A stretch of 64,000 nucleotides of DNA from Taenia hydatigena (Eukaryota; Platyhelminthes; Cestoda; Cyclophyllidea; Taeniidae). Location of the stretch: the NCBI GenBank assembly GCA_036345935.2, contig JADWOT020001500.1:212001-276000 (forward strand). Direction: 5' to 3'. Each line of letters starts with the position of its first letter. Position 1 is the first letter of the stretch. Positions 1 through 12,379 of this stretch are shown in pieces. The notes beneath the pieces were generated by a model. It ran no database searches. It was not told where the DNA came from and worked only from the letters and a program-made list of their open reading frames with translations. A program made the translations under genes and the position numbers.

Positions 1-980
1 GCCAAGAAACAAGTGAAAGGAGTGCACATTCGCCTGTCTTGGGTGATGCCTACAAACTATTAGCCGTTACAAATATTAAGCTGGCTAACTTAGGGGGAGG
101 CCAAACCTGCACTTCTGTTAATCCACTCAGCCCGCCAACCCCAAGTCAAACGAGCTGAAGTCAGGTCAGTAACTACTACTAAGGGGAGTGCGAAGGCCAT
201 GCCGAGGCAACTAAATTGCCACAGCAGGGGAAGCGAACGAAATGTGGTGGTTAATGGATTACCTCCGAAGCCGTCGTCGCGACGCATTCTCAACGAGATA
301 CCTGTCCTTTGCACACTTGGAAAAACATAGCCAGCACGCTGCTTCATTTGCCCAGTCACCCCATCTTCTGCAGTAGAAACCGATGTTCTCATCCACCCAT
401 CATCTGTGCCAACAAAAGTTTAATCCGATAAACATCCTCGCATTTGCGGGCACAAACTGGAATTTTGAGAAGCAATATTAATTAAATTAGTGGACTGGCA
501 CCTAGTGCGACGATGACGTAGAATGACTGCTGACGTCTCGTTCTTAGAAGAACCCCTGCATTCTTGGCCTAGGTTTGTTCGTATCTGGTCTAGTAAAGTT
601 GCAGAATACGCTATTCAATTAATCAATAGAGAGAGGAATACTCAAGTATTGAAATTACGTTTATGCTCGATAGACACGATAGACTCTAATGGAACGATCA
701 TTTAACATATCGGGTAATGTAGCTGTCACTACGCATTTGTGAGAAGATTTCGGGAAAAGGAGAAATGACTGATTCGTTAAGGTACCACATAGATTCCGCT
801 AACTTCTTTGTTAAAACTATTCCTACCACCGCAAAGCAGAGAGTAATGTAGAGTTCAAGCCTCAAGTTTGGTAATGTTTCAGTAGTCTCATTAAGCTTTA
901 TTAGGTGCAACACAATGTATCCTTGAGCTAGTGAGATTCCCACACATTCGTGTCTATACACAACAGGTGTCGTCACTCCA
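1..980 (+). repeat. Repeat family F1, copy 1 (decayed, formerly coding?)
   Basis: Shares long stretches with 17955-18900: for example 'cctgtcctttgcac' near 307 and 18330, 'catccacccatca' near 394 and 18420, and the block at 523-800 against 18553-18790. Read on the plus strand, the peptide MTADVSFLEEPLHSWPRF at 523 lines up with MHVEVSFVAECLRPWLRF at 18553. Several in-frame stops and frameshifts break any protein. The left edge is probably cut by the window start. I do not recognise the family: no RT, transposase or endonuclease motif is visible. The right edge is approximate. Confidence 0.65.
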
Positions 981-3900
981 TTCTACACGCAAATAGCACG
1001 CATGCATTTATTGCATTTTGTTGCAGCAGAGACCTGGTATTTGCCAACGCCAAAATGGAGTGTGTAACCACAAAGGAATGATATACTAGTGGTGTTTGGA
1101 GGGATCGGAAGCACATGGCGTGTCCGTGTTGTCAAGTACTCATGCGAAAGTAAAACTAGAGTAAGCAAAGACCTTGCATATTTTAATAAGCTTTGAAGCA
1201 AACATTAACCGGCCAAGCTTTTCAATAAAAACAAGTGTGGCAGAAGTGCGGTATATCGCAGCATAGGTTGCGATGTAAATTATTATATGAAAAATGTAGA
1301 AATGGTAAACACGCTTATTGTGTCAATCGGTTCAAGTAAGATTTAATGATCCGTTGAATGAATGATTTATTCAGTAATTACGAAACGGATGGAATTGGAA
1401 TTTGGTACCCTGATCCCAAATATTCGTAATAATCCACTGCATCCATGCGTCGAGCTAAAAGCACATGGTTCGGATACCTGTTGCTATCGAAATGGGTTTC
1501 GCAGTACCCAATTTCATGACTTGCATTAAGACCAGAGCCAATGTCTTTTACTAGAACCAGGACCAACTTGTAATCTCACTTTTAATAATACTTTAGCAGA
1601 GTTTATCCTGCGCGACTTGATGGAATATTTTTTGTTCATTTGAGAAACGGCCTTGATTAATGTCATCTTTCTGTCCCAGCTTCGACAAGGCTGTATGAGA
1701 ATCCGGCAGCCCCTTCTTACGGTGCAGATGGTATGCAGTGCACGGAAGTCCTTCGGCGGAGGATGGGCAGGATACAGCTAAGCAAAGATTACCCAAACTA
1801 TCTTGTGCAGGAAAACGTTCTCTGCGGAGACCTGTGATACCGGTATTGAAACGGATGCATATCTTACCATTTCGGTGATATGCCACACTTTTACCATATG
1901 CAGCAAAGCTTCTCTACCTTCTCACTTATCCCTTTATAATACATAACAAATTCTACACTGCGTTCTACTCTTGGTGGTCAAAGGCGAGCTTCAGCCGCCA
2001 CACATTGTCTTCTTGGTCGAAAATTGCAATGATGCAGTGGATTTTACTCTGCTGTCATTTTAAAAAAATAGAAAGTGATCGCGAAAGAGGAGCTGCAACC
2101 AATTCACTGATCCTTGTGACTACTATTAAAGGTGACAAACATGCTTTGTTTCTTCGAAGAAATGAAGAATACAGCTTTTTTTTGAAGTGTCGGTTGGAAC
2201 TTGACCAGTGTCGTCGTCACCTACTCAGAAGACCAAAGAGAAACACCATATAGTCCTTCAGTCATTACGAGCTCGTTTGAACATGCTTTTAAAAAAATCA
2301 AAAGACAAGGAGTAACCATGGAAAACAGGTAGAATTGATTTGAGGTAGAGCTACACGAGTACAAAGGAGAAGCGAGTGTTACTGCACAGTTGGGTCTCCT
2401 TTGGTCATTGTTTAAGGTTTGGCAGAAAAGGTATAGTAGAATTCGACTAATCTGCCTTTAAAATGATAAAACGATCGCATTCGATCAGAATCACTGTTCA
2501 TGTCTTGTTTAAAAATTCTGAACCATGTCGGCCTTTGCTCTATATTGGCGACTGGTCCCACCGCAAAGTGACATTACTGGATCGGGATAACTGGATAGAT
2601 GCGAGTCAACAGAGCATACTGAAATACCGTCAAATGGCAGAAGTGGCACAGTTTCGCTCAACGATTTCTTGAATGCAAATTGACGTAAAATTGTTTTAAA
2701 GAGAGCAAAGGGAAAATGTATTTTATTAAGCGCGATACGTCGCCATGAAGAGAATCGCGACAACCCTCGTCACCTCAGGCCACTTCAACCACTTCTCCTC
2801 ACTGCACAGCATTCTCATTTCTATCCCGCTTTTTGGCATCGTCGGTTGCTATGCTTAGTGAACCTTGCACGCCGCGATGACGAAGAAGAGAGGGCAGTGA
2901 AAGATGCATGGTAGTGTTATGCGTGTTTAACGACACCAGCAGGCGATGATGAGTTCAAGGATTACCTTGGAGGAAAAGATTGCAACTTTGAAAACTAAGG
3001 CAAAACAGAATTGCAATTTGCATATTATTGAAAGAATGCCAACACGACCATGAAAGTGCTGCTATTGATAACGTAGCGGTAGTGGTGGCGTGGCGAAAGG
3101 AAGAACCAATTACGTTTATGTATAATGTGCTGCTTATCGGTTTCACGATTTGAACAGACTCTAGCTGAGGTAGCGAAGATTCTGCCATGGACAAGATGTT
3201 AACACGCAGTTAGCACTGCTACCATATTGAGTGGCTATCCATAATTTGGTTGACATTATCATCCTAGAATTTTACCATGCTTAAGTTGGTTTTGCCACAC
3301 CTCATTTTGTTTTAACAGACTCTTACACGTTCTTTAAGTCGAACCTTGTTAACCCAAGTGAGATTTAGTAAGAAATGATGCAGCACATCAGCTACTTTTG
3401 CGCCGTCTGTGAAGAACGCGCATTTTTGTTGAAACTGTGCCACTGCTGAAATGCGTTTTGACAATCAGGCCTCGCTGAGGTATTTTCTTTTACTACAGCA
3501 TTCATGACGCGGTAGGCAAAAATGATCAACCGTCTGAGCTAATTAAGAGTGTGGACAAATAGAGAAGGAAGCTCGTCACTTCATACGTGCGCACAAGTGC
3601 GCACTTAGCTGTATTTCAAAGGTTCTAAATTATCCACGTAGTTTGTCTGTTTGCTATTTTATCCACGTGAATGATGTTTGCCTCTTGACTCAGAAGTGAA
3701 GTCTCCCACATTTGCTAACCACTGCCGATTTAATAGAAAGTCCGCAATGGAAATTCCTACGTGATTTTACTTGCTTGTATAGCCCTTAAATAATCGTCTG
3801 TGCTAGCTCAACTAGCTGTTTTTACGCCTTCATTTAGCACTGATTAATGTAAACTGTTGAAAGATTAGTTTATTATGCTCAGTGACGTCTAGTGATGCCG

Positions 3901-5482
3901 TTGGCTAGATTTGCCTGTATTTGCAATAAACCGCGCAACGTGCTTTGTTTTTATGTGAAGAAAAAATTGGCGTATTAATCTATTACTTGTATTGCTGTCC
4001 TAGCCAAACCGAGAAAGGTTGCGCTAGGCAGATTTCAATATTTAGGCCTGTACATTTCAAGAATTACGATCAAATCAAAGTGTTGGAGTGTTAAATTCAC
4101 AGCATTATCAAAACGCTGCTACTGGATTAAGCATATTGGATGTTAATGAGTAGGACATAGTGTGACTCATAGATACTAAACTTGCCACCTCAAATACTCC
4201 TTACATGGCAATTATTTTGGTAAGCATTACTTCACCTTAAATAGGACATTACTACAAGCAACGTTTGAGTAAGTAATTAGCCATGGTGCTCTGTTTATCG
4301 CAGCTTCCTTGCTGACGCGTGGTATTTGTTAAATATTCAGCAAATACACCATCTTGCCCATTGCCTGCCGATCTGACTGGGGTGCATCACTGGGATATGG
4401 ACAAAAATTTTTAGCTGATGCGCTTATTCCCACCTCTCACCTCTGTTCGTAATGCCGATTGACCGTAAGTGCAATAAATAATGATAGAGGAGATACCATC
4501 GGCAATGACATCTCCAAGGCATTGGCACAACTGTTGAATGCGCTCGACCTTATTTAGCTCTTTTTGTGATCCGTCTCAAATGCGACGTCTGATATTCGGT
4601 TGATGAAACCCACGGACACTTTATCATGACACATGACACGTGAGGCAAACTACGTGGTCCGTGTGGTACGACAGTGTCAAGAACTCTACATCTCATCATC
4701 TGTATTTTTTGTCAGTGCGAGCCCCTAAGCTTCCCATTTACTTCTGCCTCCTATCCTCATTATCTCTCTCTCTTTAACTTCCCCCTTCTCCCTTCTCTTC
4801 TTTCATAATGGCCTCTGTATCGTTTTCTGCAGGATTACATCAGGTGATAACAAGAGCATTTGTTCCAACCTTAACCTTGTGAATGCTTGCTGCACCCTAC
4901 CATGCATTCATTTACGGTGGGAAGCATGTACTTTATTGTTCTGACTAAAACCTTCAATATCTTGCCATTCTTAATTCAATGCTTTTGTAGTGCTTTGCCT
5001 TCGAGAGTTTCATTGGATTACTGGTTCCAGGATTGGGGTTTCATCTTCCATTTTTAGTGGTATTTGAGGTCTTGTCAATATTCGGGAAACGGCACTAGTT
5101 TAATTAGACAGGAGATATGTCAATGTCTTGCTACTACTAACCTTAAATGCTCCATTTAATTTGACAGCTTTGTGTGATCTACGTCTTCGTGTGACTTGCA
5201 ACATTATGAGACAGAAAGGTGGTTGGCGTTTGTAATGTCTCCTTACGCACCCAGAATGTCAAATGGGGAATAAATATTGCGAGGAGCCAAATATTACGGA
5301 AAAATTAGTAAAACCTAAGAGAATGGGGAGGAGCGATGTAAACTGAGCCGAAAATTGTTTTGTCGCACTGCTTGGGTGATGAAATTAATAGAGTAGTAGG
5401 ATAAAGAATTCGAAAAAAACTATATAGGTACGATGGTATCCATCCTTGTCAAGATAATTAGATTAAATGTAAAATGTCGCCG
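981..5482. other. Gene-free stretch
   Basis: No convincing exon, RNA gene or repeat copy was seen here apart from the pyrimidine tract listed separately. Short open frames, such as 2463-2672 plus (69 codons, unknown), lack good splice sites or a known motif and could be chance. Confidence 0.5.
4738..4806 (+). repeat. Pyrimidine-rich low-complexity tract
   Basis: Nearly pure C/T on the plus strand, with a short (TC)n run 'atctctctctc' followed by 'ccccttctcccttctcttc'. Simple-sequence DNA; it could act as a splice polypyrimidine tract, but no exon follows. Confidence 0.75.
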
Positions 5483-5560
5483 ACCCAGCTTGCGTGACCT
5501 AATGGGTAACGCGTCTGCCTCCTAAGTGGGAGATTGTGGGTTCGAGTCCCACCATGGGTG
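5483..5560 (+). tRNA. tRNA-Arg (anticodon CCT), possibly decayed
   Basis: The sequence folds as a tRNA. The D stem is GCGT/ACGC (5492-5495/5509-5512). The anticodon stem 5514-5518/5526-5530 encloses the loop CTCCTAA, with anticodon CCT at 5521-5523. The T stem GTGGG/CCCAC closes the loop TTCGAGT. Internal Pol III boxes are present: A box TGACCTAATGG and B box GGTTCGAGTCC. The acceptor stem ACCCAGC/CATGGGT has five pairs and two mismatches at its inner end, and the anticodon stem relies on G-T pairs, so it may be an active gene or an ageing copy. The identity follows from the anticodon and close likeness to animal tRNA-Arg(CCU). It faces a tRNA-Met gene 138 nt downstream. Confidence 0.75.
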
Positions 5561-5697
5561 TCTCGTTTGCCCACACCAATGTGCGCTCTTTTGCCGTAGT
5601 GCCAACAAGTGTCTAAGAATGTGCGTATGCGTGGTCGCAACCGTCCCTTCACAGCTTGCCATCAGGTGCCAAAGGAAAATCCTGAAGGGAAAAGCAT

Positions 5698-5771
5698 TGC
5701 CCAGTGCGAGACTCGAACTTGCGGCCTTCAGATTATGAGACTAACGCGATAACCGACTGCGCTACCCGAGC
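5698..5771 (-). tRNA. Elongator tRNA-Met (anticodon CAT), possibly decayed
   Basis: Read on the minus strand it starts GCTCGGGTAGCGCAG and carries the animal elongator tRNA-Met anticodon arm around CTCATAA (CAT at 5735-5737). The T loop is TTCGAGT. The acceptor stem GCTCGGG/ACTGGGC pairs at six of seven positions, including G-T pairs, and the T stem GCAAG/CTCGC has one A-C mismatch. Both Pol III boxes are recognisable. It is transcribed towards the tRNA-Arg gene upstream. Slight stem damage leaves open whether it is functional. Confidence 0.75.
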
Positions 5772-8049
5772 GAATTGTCGAACAAAGTTGTTAGAGTCTG
5801 GTGCTCCAACACGTACGGCGTCAATTTTACTCAATTCCGTTCAGTTTGATTAAGTGAATGCCAGCTTAAATCAACGATTGGTGCACCTATGCTTTGGTTT
5901 AGACGAGATCTGGTTAGGGTGGATGCAGATGTCTGTACGATGTAGCAAAATGAATGGGAGAACCAATGATAGGCGTTGACGATGGCTTTGTTTAACCAAT
6001 AAGAAGTGTGTCCCAATGTAATTGTGGTAAGTACAGGGTGAAGGTGGTACGTCACGTGACGAATTTGCACCCAAAATTTAGCTATGCACAAGCGGTAATG
6101 TGTGATTTGAGGAATGATGGGTGGAAAGAATTATTACTCACTTGGATTCCGCCTGCTGCGGAGGAGTTACTCAACAGTGATGGTGAGCAGTTCTTCAAGC
6201 AATGGCCGTTGGATGGTGCGAGGGTGAAAATGTATTTATGACCCACATATTACGCAGTCAATTACGGCTGGTGTTTAGATAAGTGAAATTGTACTTTTGT
6301 GAAGGCTAGAACACTTTATAAAATGAAGTATTTTCCATAATTAAGTGAGCACGTGAAGCGAGGCAAAAGAAAATCTTGGCTCAAATGTACCCTGAGAGTT
6401 GCTCATAAAAGCTGAGCAATTGGTTACTTCCTACCACAAATCTGTTTTCACATCCAAAGGCGGCAAGGATGTCATTGCGGTACAAATTCCCTGACCACTA
6501 TTTTGCACCCCAATCTGTAAGCTTCAACATTTGCAACGCTATAATTACAGTAAATATAGTGATAATGCATGTAGATATAAGTGCATATTTTATTTATTTA
6601 GCAAAAGGAAAAAGTGGCAGGTTGTAGGTGAGATGTTCAAATGCATGATGAGCCGTCGTTTAATTGGCTTGCTTGCAAGTGGGTGAGCTGGCAGCGGAGT
6701 TATCTAGCCTCACCACCGAATGCGTTTTATATGCTTAAAAAGGTCAAGTATAATCCTTCATCATGGAAACAGAAGTCACTTGAATCAGACTCGATGATCA
6801 AGACATTCATTCGCCATTTTAAGGTTCTTCAGTATAAGATTTCGGACGAATAAACTAACAAATACTGGCGTGTTGTCCTAAATCGACGCTTTCTTTAAAG
6901 CAAAGATTCTTTTTATAGACGTGGTTTGTGGGTCGTAAATCGAATTTAATTACTTCCATATATTTACTTCCATTTCTCCTTTCTTACGACTAGCCAGACC
7001 TTGACTAATTCAACATCGCCGATGGATCTTAGAATCCATTCGGATACGATGGAGGAGTGGCATGCTCGAGACCTCTTCTCAGGCTTCTCTTCACTCCAAT
7101 TCCCGACTATTTGCTTTAATAATTTTATAACTTGATGAGAAGTATTCCTTTGTATTGAAGTGCACCTCATAGTCATAAGTGACTGTAAAATTTGTTCCTA
7201 GCGAATGGGATCAATGAGTTTGCCTTAATCGGCTGGTTTGCTTCTTTCAAAATGCATTGCTATTTCCAACGATGCTACTCAATCGACGTTAGTAATACTT
7301 TATATTTCAGCATGCTGGACCCGATTAAGTCCAGTGACTGACAGTCGCGGTCTGCATCCGCTTCGGATACCTTCTTCTCACAACCAAGTAGAGTTAAACT
7401 TGGTAAGAACATGAGTGAGGGATTCTCGATCACACAAAATAGGCTTGATCGTCGTCACCTGCGTGCACCGTATTGCACCCAGTGTAAAAATTCCTATGAG
7501 GTTTGGGCACCACATGAGCTTGTGATTGAACTGCCATTGTCCCCGTTTTTTTAAAAATTTTTAGTAATTTTATTCGTACTAGTCTTGAAAGCAAAAGTAG
7601 ATGTATCAAGCACAAAATTGGACTTTCAGTGACATGCTTAGCCATTGCAATACAGGAGGGGTCAATAATGAATTGGTTGTTGCGGATGCAGCTGCATCAA
7701 CCGCTAGATGGCTGCTTACCCATCTCCTTTAGCCACAATGTCCTTTATAAGGCTCCTCCAACACTCGCCTACTTAGAAGCATTTGCACCAAATATACCAT
7801 ATACTCTGCCCACCATGGCGTAAATCACCTTCAGACACTAGCATTCAAACCGCTAATCAATTCTAAGTTAATATATCCTACGAACGCGTTCAACCTGAAG
7901 TCTAATCACGCATGCACCAAAAAGTGTAGGTATATTCAAGACTTGCCACGCTTTGTGCTAACGTGTCGCAGTAGTGGCAATACGATAGCGAAATTCCACG
8001 CAAGTCTGGGTCGTACAGACCATATTATGTGCGGCAAAGTTATTACAAG
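5772..8049. other. Gene-free stretch
   Basis: AT-rich DNA with no recognisable gene. Open frames at 6008-6241 and 6641-6853 (plus) are short, lack known motifs and have no convincing splice sites at both ends. Confidence 0.45.
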
Positions 8050-8765
8050 ATGCCATGGTAAAGTTGCTCACAGGATATTGGCGAAAATTAAACCATCTCA
8101 ATTTGCTTAAATGTTTGCCTATGCTGCTCTTTTGCCTTAAGAAGACTTATTTGGAGATTAGGATTATGTCTCACCGTAGATATTACGTGAGTTATTGCGC
8201 AGATTGCCACGCCTTAACCATCTGCATCCAGCATGCGCAATCCCGCAATGTCTTTATCATAGTCCTTAAAAAGCACGCGCCAATTCTTCTTTCAAATGGA
8301 TTACGAAAGCAAGAAAAATGGTCCATTACGAAGGTAAGTCATTTTGGTCAGTACCATTAAACGGATGCCAATAAGCATAAAAATTAGAGCTGTCAACAAA
8401 TACAGCACACAAGTGCTGATTAAAGACCACTTAACACATCGTAGAAGCAGTGGGAGCAGCGAAATAGACGGTTATTCAAAATCCATACAAATAAGTGGTC
8501 CACTTATCACCTGTGACAGCGATCCTCGAACCGAAAAACACCCACGTACCTGTCGAAAAAATGCGACCATTATTAATATTCTTGAACAAGACGACGTTCT
8601 TCGATAATATTACTGGCAGAATAGGCAGATTTATGCTTAGTCTGACGGTGGCGTAGGCTGCATGTTGACATCTCGATCGTCAGAAGATTCCGCTACCTTA
8701 TCTTAGGTTCGTTCAAATCGCGTCTGCTGGAGTTGCATAGGGCGTAATTTTTGTTTATTGATGAA
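8050..8765 (+). repeat. Repeat family F1, copy 2
   Basis: Similar in order and strand to 20990-21900. 'ggtcagtaccattaaacgg' near 8346 matches 'agtcagtgccgtaaatgg' near 21104, and 'aaataagtggtccac' near 8490 matches 'caaacaagtggaccac' near 21209. The block 8660-8740 matches 21790-21870 and the start of 18553-18640. Here the conserved peptide segment is broken by a stop. An open frame at 8055-8360 ends near an excellent donor-like 'acgaaggtaagt', but no partner exon is evident. Edges are approximate. Confidence 0.6.
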
Positions 8766-9166
8766 AAGTAGCACACTGAAGTACCCTTCCAAAGGTTATC
8801 ATAGCCATACCGCTTTCACTAAACAAAAGTGATACCGGAAATATTCGGATAATACAAATGCTGCCGAGCAATTGCCAAGAAATGAGAAACATAATGGCTA
8901 ACGATCCCTTTTATGAAACATAAATACTCAACTCGAAATGAAGCTAAATGTTTCAAAACAACTACTGCTAATCGGTCCATTAGTACCTGAAAAAGCATGA
9001 AGCAAAAGGAGAGTCAAATTCCAAACTAAGCTTATTCAGCAGTGTTTCGAAAATAAACAGTTGCAACAGCAAAAACGAACACATTCATGTCCACGTTAAC
9101 GGAAAAATACCCAGCAAAAAATAAAACAGGAAAATTGAAAGACGTTGTAATTTTGAAATGTGAAAA

Positions 9167-9679
9167 TCACATGGCCAAAATACGGGGATAGTAGCCTGCA
9201 CAAAGAAGGAAAAAATCAATGGATAATACAATAAATAAAAATAAATGACTGGTAAATAAAGAAGATAAGCGATCCATGTGGAAAAGGTAACATCGGCGCC
9301 AACGTGCTTGGTAGGTATTACGCTTCAATTTGCACTGGCATGAGCGCCTGCCACGATAACGAATAAGGGAGGACCGTGAAGGATGCATGATGCCGAATAG
9401 TGAATAGAATGGTGTAAGGACGGGTCCCGATGGGTGGGAGGGTGTAAATGTAAGGTGGATAAGAGGAGAAATGATACGATTATAACCACGATACAGGCAC
9501 GGTCGGAAACCTAAAACTGTCTCTTGATTCGAGACGACGTTAATTTTACTTGTTGCGATCGCGTTCAATGTCAGGCAGGCAGGCATAAATGTCATGCTTG
9601 CTCCAATCTCCAATGTTCTTTGGAACCATTCTCTTCTGCGCAGTAACCGTCCATTTTGCCCCACAACTAGATTTAGCAT
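9167..9679 (-). other. 170-codon open frame, function unknown
   Basis: Among the longer uninterrupted frames in the window, between F1 copy 2 and F2 copy A. The predicted protein has a hydrophobic stretch near its C-terminus (LFLFIVLSIDFFLLC) that could be a membrane segment, but the frame runs across A-rich plus-strand DNA that would give such residues by chance. No domain is recognised and there is no clear promoter, splice site or poly(A) signal. I lean towards chance. Confidence 0.15.
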
Positions 9680-9764
9680 GGTGTGAAAAATAAATAACCT
9701 TGGTTTTGGTGAAAAATGTTTACGTTATAAAAGCAGCCACAGTCGTTACGTTGATTCAAAAACT

Positions 9765-11840
9765 AGGAAATTATTGAATAGTATTAAATCCAGTGATTCA
9801 CTGGACTCGCAGCTTGAGGTTGTGGTCCCAAGCGAGTCAAACGGCATCTGCAGATGCTGTTGTAGGTGAAAATGCATCGATTTTTAACGGTTTCCTAATT
9901 TACTGAGAGTGCATCCGAGTTCTGAGACGCCTGCTTTTGTGATTGCATTTATGCTGAATTTGAACTCATAACATTTGACCTTCTTATCGCAAGTAACATT
10001 TATTCAGTTTCAAGTCAAATTCCCGATTTAAGGTGTAGTGCAAGGCCACGCTCTGATCCATTCGACTTAGTTTATAGCAGACCCTATGACAAAAGGTGTT
10101 ATCTTTACTTGCATCCCTCAGTGTGCTAATAGCACAAATATTCTTCCTTCCCTTTGAACGACAGCACTTTTATTTAGCATCCCATCCAGGCATGTTTACT
10201 TGAATTACACGAATAATGTTGTAAGCAGGTTATGAATTCTTCAGTTCTCGATGGTTTGTATTATGCGCTTACGACGATATGAATTTCTTGAAAAGCTACA
10301 TCATCAGTTTTAAGGGCAATTAATGAGTAGCAGGGATTTCGTTCATTGTAATACCTTGCACACAATGCATTGAATGCGTTTCTCGTCTCGAGTTACTCAA
10401 GTGAAGACTTCCTATTAGCTTGGAGAATTAAGCTCAACCACAAGACCAGCATTCAAAATATACGACTAATTCTGCAAGACATTCGCAACCCTTTAAAGGA
10501 GGAACCTGGTTCATGTTATTCGAAGATCTGAGGCTGTCACTGATTGGTCTGAATGTTAATTATGTTCAACCAATCAACCCGACTATGTACTTAGCATTGG
10601 AGAATATTGTTGCCTGGACGGCTTCCATTTTGCTGGCAAGCAGTGCCCAATCGTCTTCTTCCATCTTAACTGCGATGTGTCTCATACTTACATGGGTTTT
10701 ATATTGCTAAGCATCACCTGTCGTCTTATTTATTAGCGTCGCCTCAGCGGAAAAGGATATTTTAAACTGTATCATCAATACATGAAGCTTGATTTACTGC
10801 TTTAATCCACTTGCAAATCTTCTGTGGCATTTCATTGCACATATTTCATAGAATTAAGTTGATCTCTCAGGCATGGATGCGTCAATTCTTCCGGAAGTTG
10901 ATTTAAGCCATTTGTGACAGCTGCACCATCATGTCATATTTTTAATTAGAATTTGTGCTCACGGACGTCGTTAAAATCTGAGCAGATGTAAAATTTGGCA
11001 AACATTGCTCGCAGGCTGTTAAATCCAATGTAGTAGTGTCACATTTAATCGGTTACAATTTTTCTGATTAACTAGAGCGCACTTATTTGATTAAAATCTA
11101 TTTAACCCTTGAAGCATGTCTAATAATCCTGCGGTCTTGACAGTACAGCGTTAGTTGAGGGTCTGGAGTAACTATTAGTCTAATGACAGCGGCTTTACTG
11201 ACCGACATGTCAAAGCCACGCAAACCGTCACACTCTACCTATGCGAATGTGTACTGGAGAAAGCAGGTGCGGCGACAATGTGAATCAGTTTATTCACTGT
11301 TCTCATAAGTAGGCATGTTTAAACCCATCTCGATTGATGTGTTCATCATCTGCAGCTGGTGAGCAGGTGACTGTGCTCACGGTGGTACCTCGCCTCCGTC
11401 TCCTTCCTTTTTCTCCCCTCGTGTCTGCATCCTGCACCCCTACACTTGGCCACCGTATCTTGCCATCAAGCCACCATTAGTGCTTACCCAACCAGCGTTG
11501 TCCCACGACCCCGATCTGTGCGCGCACACATAGTGTGAACATGGAACACGTAACAGCACGTCCATTTATCACATGACAGCGCATTATTCACGCACAGGTC
11601 GCCCGCATTCTGCTTCAGACAGCCAACGGTCCATCCGTCCCGGAGGGCTGCACGGACCTTTATATGGATTAAGATTTCTAAAATTTCCGGTTCAAGCTCA
11701 GTCTGAGCCGAAAGTGTTTAAGGCTAATTTGGTTACTATTAGCATACGAATTCAAATCTTTCGGAAGTCTGTTGAGTCTGCTCGATGTCCTGTCATCCCT
11801 ACGCTTGCCATCGTCCAAGTGGACCACATACTCAGCTTTA
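9765..11840 (+). repeat. Repeat family F2, copy A (~2 kb)
   Basis: Collinear with 32255-34300 over about 2 kb, allowing gaps. Matching anchors include 'ctgcaagacattc' (10471 and 33061), 'gaagatctgaggctgtc' (10521) against 'catagatctgagagc' (33111), and 'aggcatgtttaaaccc' (11312 and 33825). Divergence is high, so this is an old repeat. No intact protein is visible. The frame 11573-11887 is not conserved in the other copy. Class of element unknown; no terminal repeats were identified. Confidence 0.65.
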
Positions 11841-12139
11841 CAAGATATGTTCTTGGATTGCCACTTTGTTCATTTGATGAACGTTAGGCTGCAAAGCTCC
11901 GCAGGTTCAGCACATTGGAGTATATTTTTAGGTATCAGACCAATGTTTCAACGTGATTTCGACTCTTGGCATCTATGCACGTAATTGGACACGCCGGTGT
12001 GTCTATGCGAGGCAAATGGTTTGATTATAAAAGGAAAGGTGGTCCAGTGGAAACTGATATAAAGGTAGAAATCAAATCGCGAGATTGGGAATATTGGGTG
12101 TTGTTACCATAGTATCAATGAGAGAGTCACAGCATTTAC

Positions 12140-12379
12140 TTAATGCCTTAGAGGATCACAGCTTCCCGTGCTGACAACCGGGGAGAGGATAGCGGTCGGA
12201 ATAGCAGACTTCCTCCTGATCTGCATCATCACCTCGTTTGCAGTCCCACCCGACGAAGTCGCCGATCCGATTTGGCCAGTCACATGAGACAATGAAATGA
12301 AATCCTCCCCTTGCATACCCAGGGGACTCAAATGAAGCTCATGCTCTAGTCGGTGTTGTTGTTCCAAATCGTCGCGTAA
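12140..12379 (-). CDS. Candidate last exon, unknown protein (79 codons)
   Basis: On the minus strand an open frame begins right after an acceptor-like 'acaatgtag' and runs 79 codons to TAA at 12140. The residues look protein-like: an acidic, glutamine-rich start (LEQQHRLEHELH, possible coiled coil), a serine/glycine/threonine-rich middle, and a basic RRKS site that would suit a basophilic kinase. I do not recognise the family. The in-frame stop just upstream is what an intron would give. There is no AATAAA soon after the stop and no convincing upstream exon within several kb. Chance remains possible. Confidence 0.35.
   Translation of the reverse strand, partial: LRDDLEQQHRLEHELHLSPLGMQGEDFISLSHVTGQIGSATSSGGTANEVMMQIRRKSAIPTAILSPVVSTGSCDPLRH

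Noticed and set aside
90..392. 100-codon minus-strand frame
   Set aside because: Lies antisense to F1 copy 1; the peptide shared with other copies is on the plus strand, so this frame is a shadow.
5458..5652. Minus-strand frame with RTHNLPLRRQTRYPLGHA
   Set aside because: This string is the antisense translation of tRNA-Arg, a common artefact in protein databases, not a gene.
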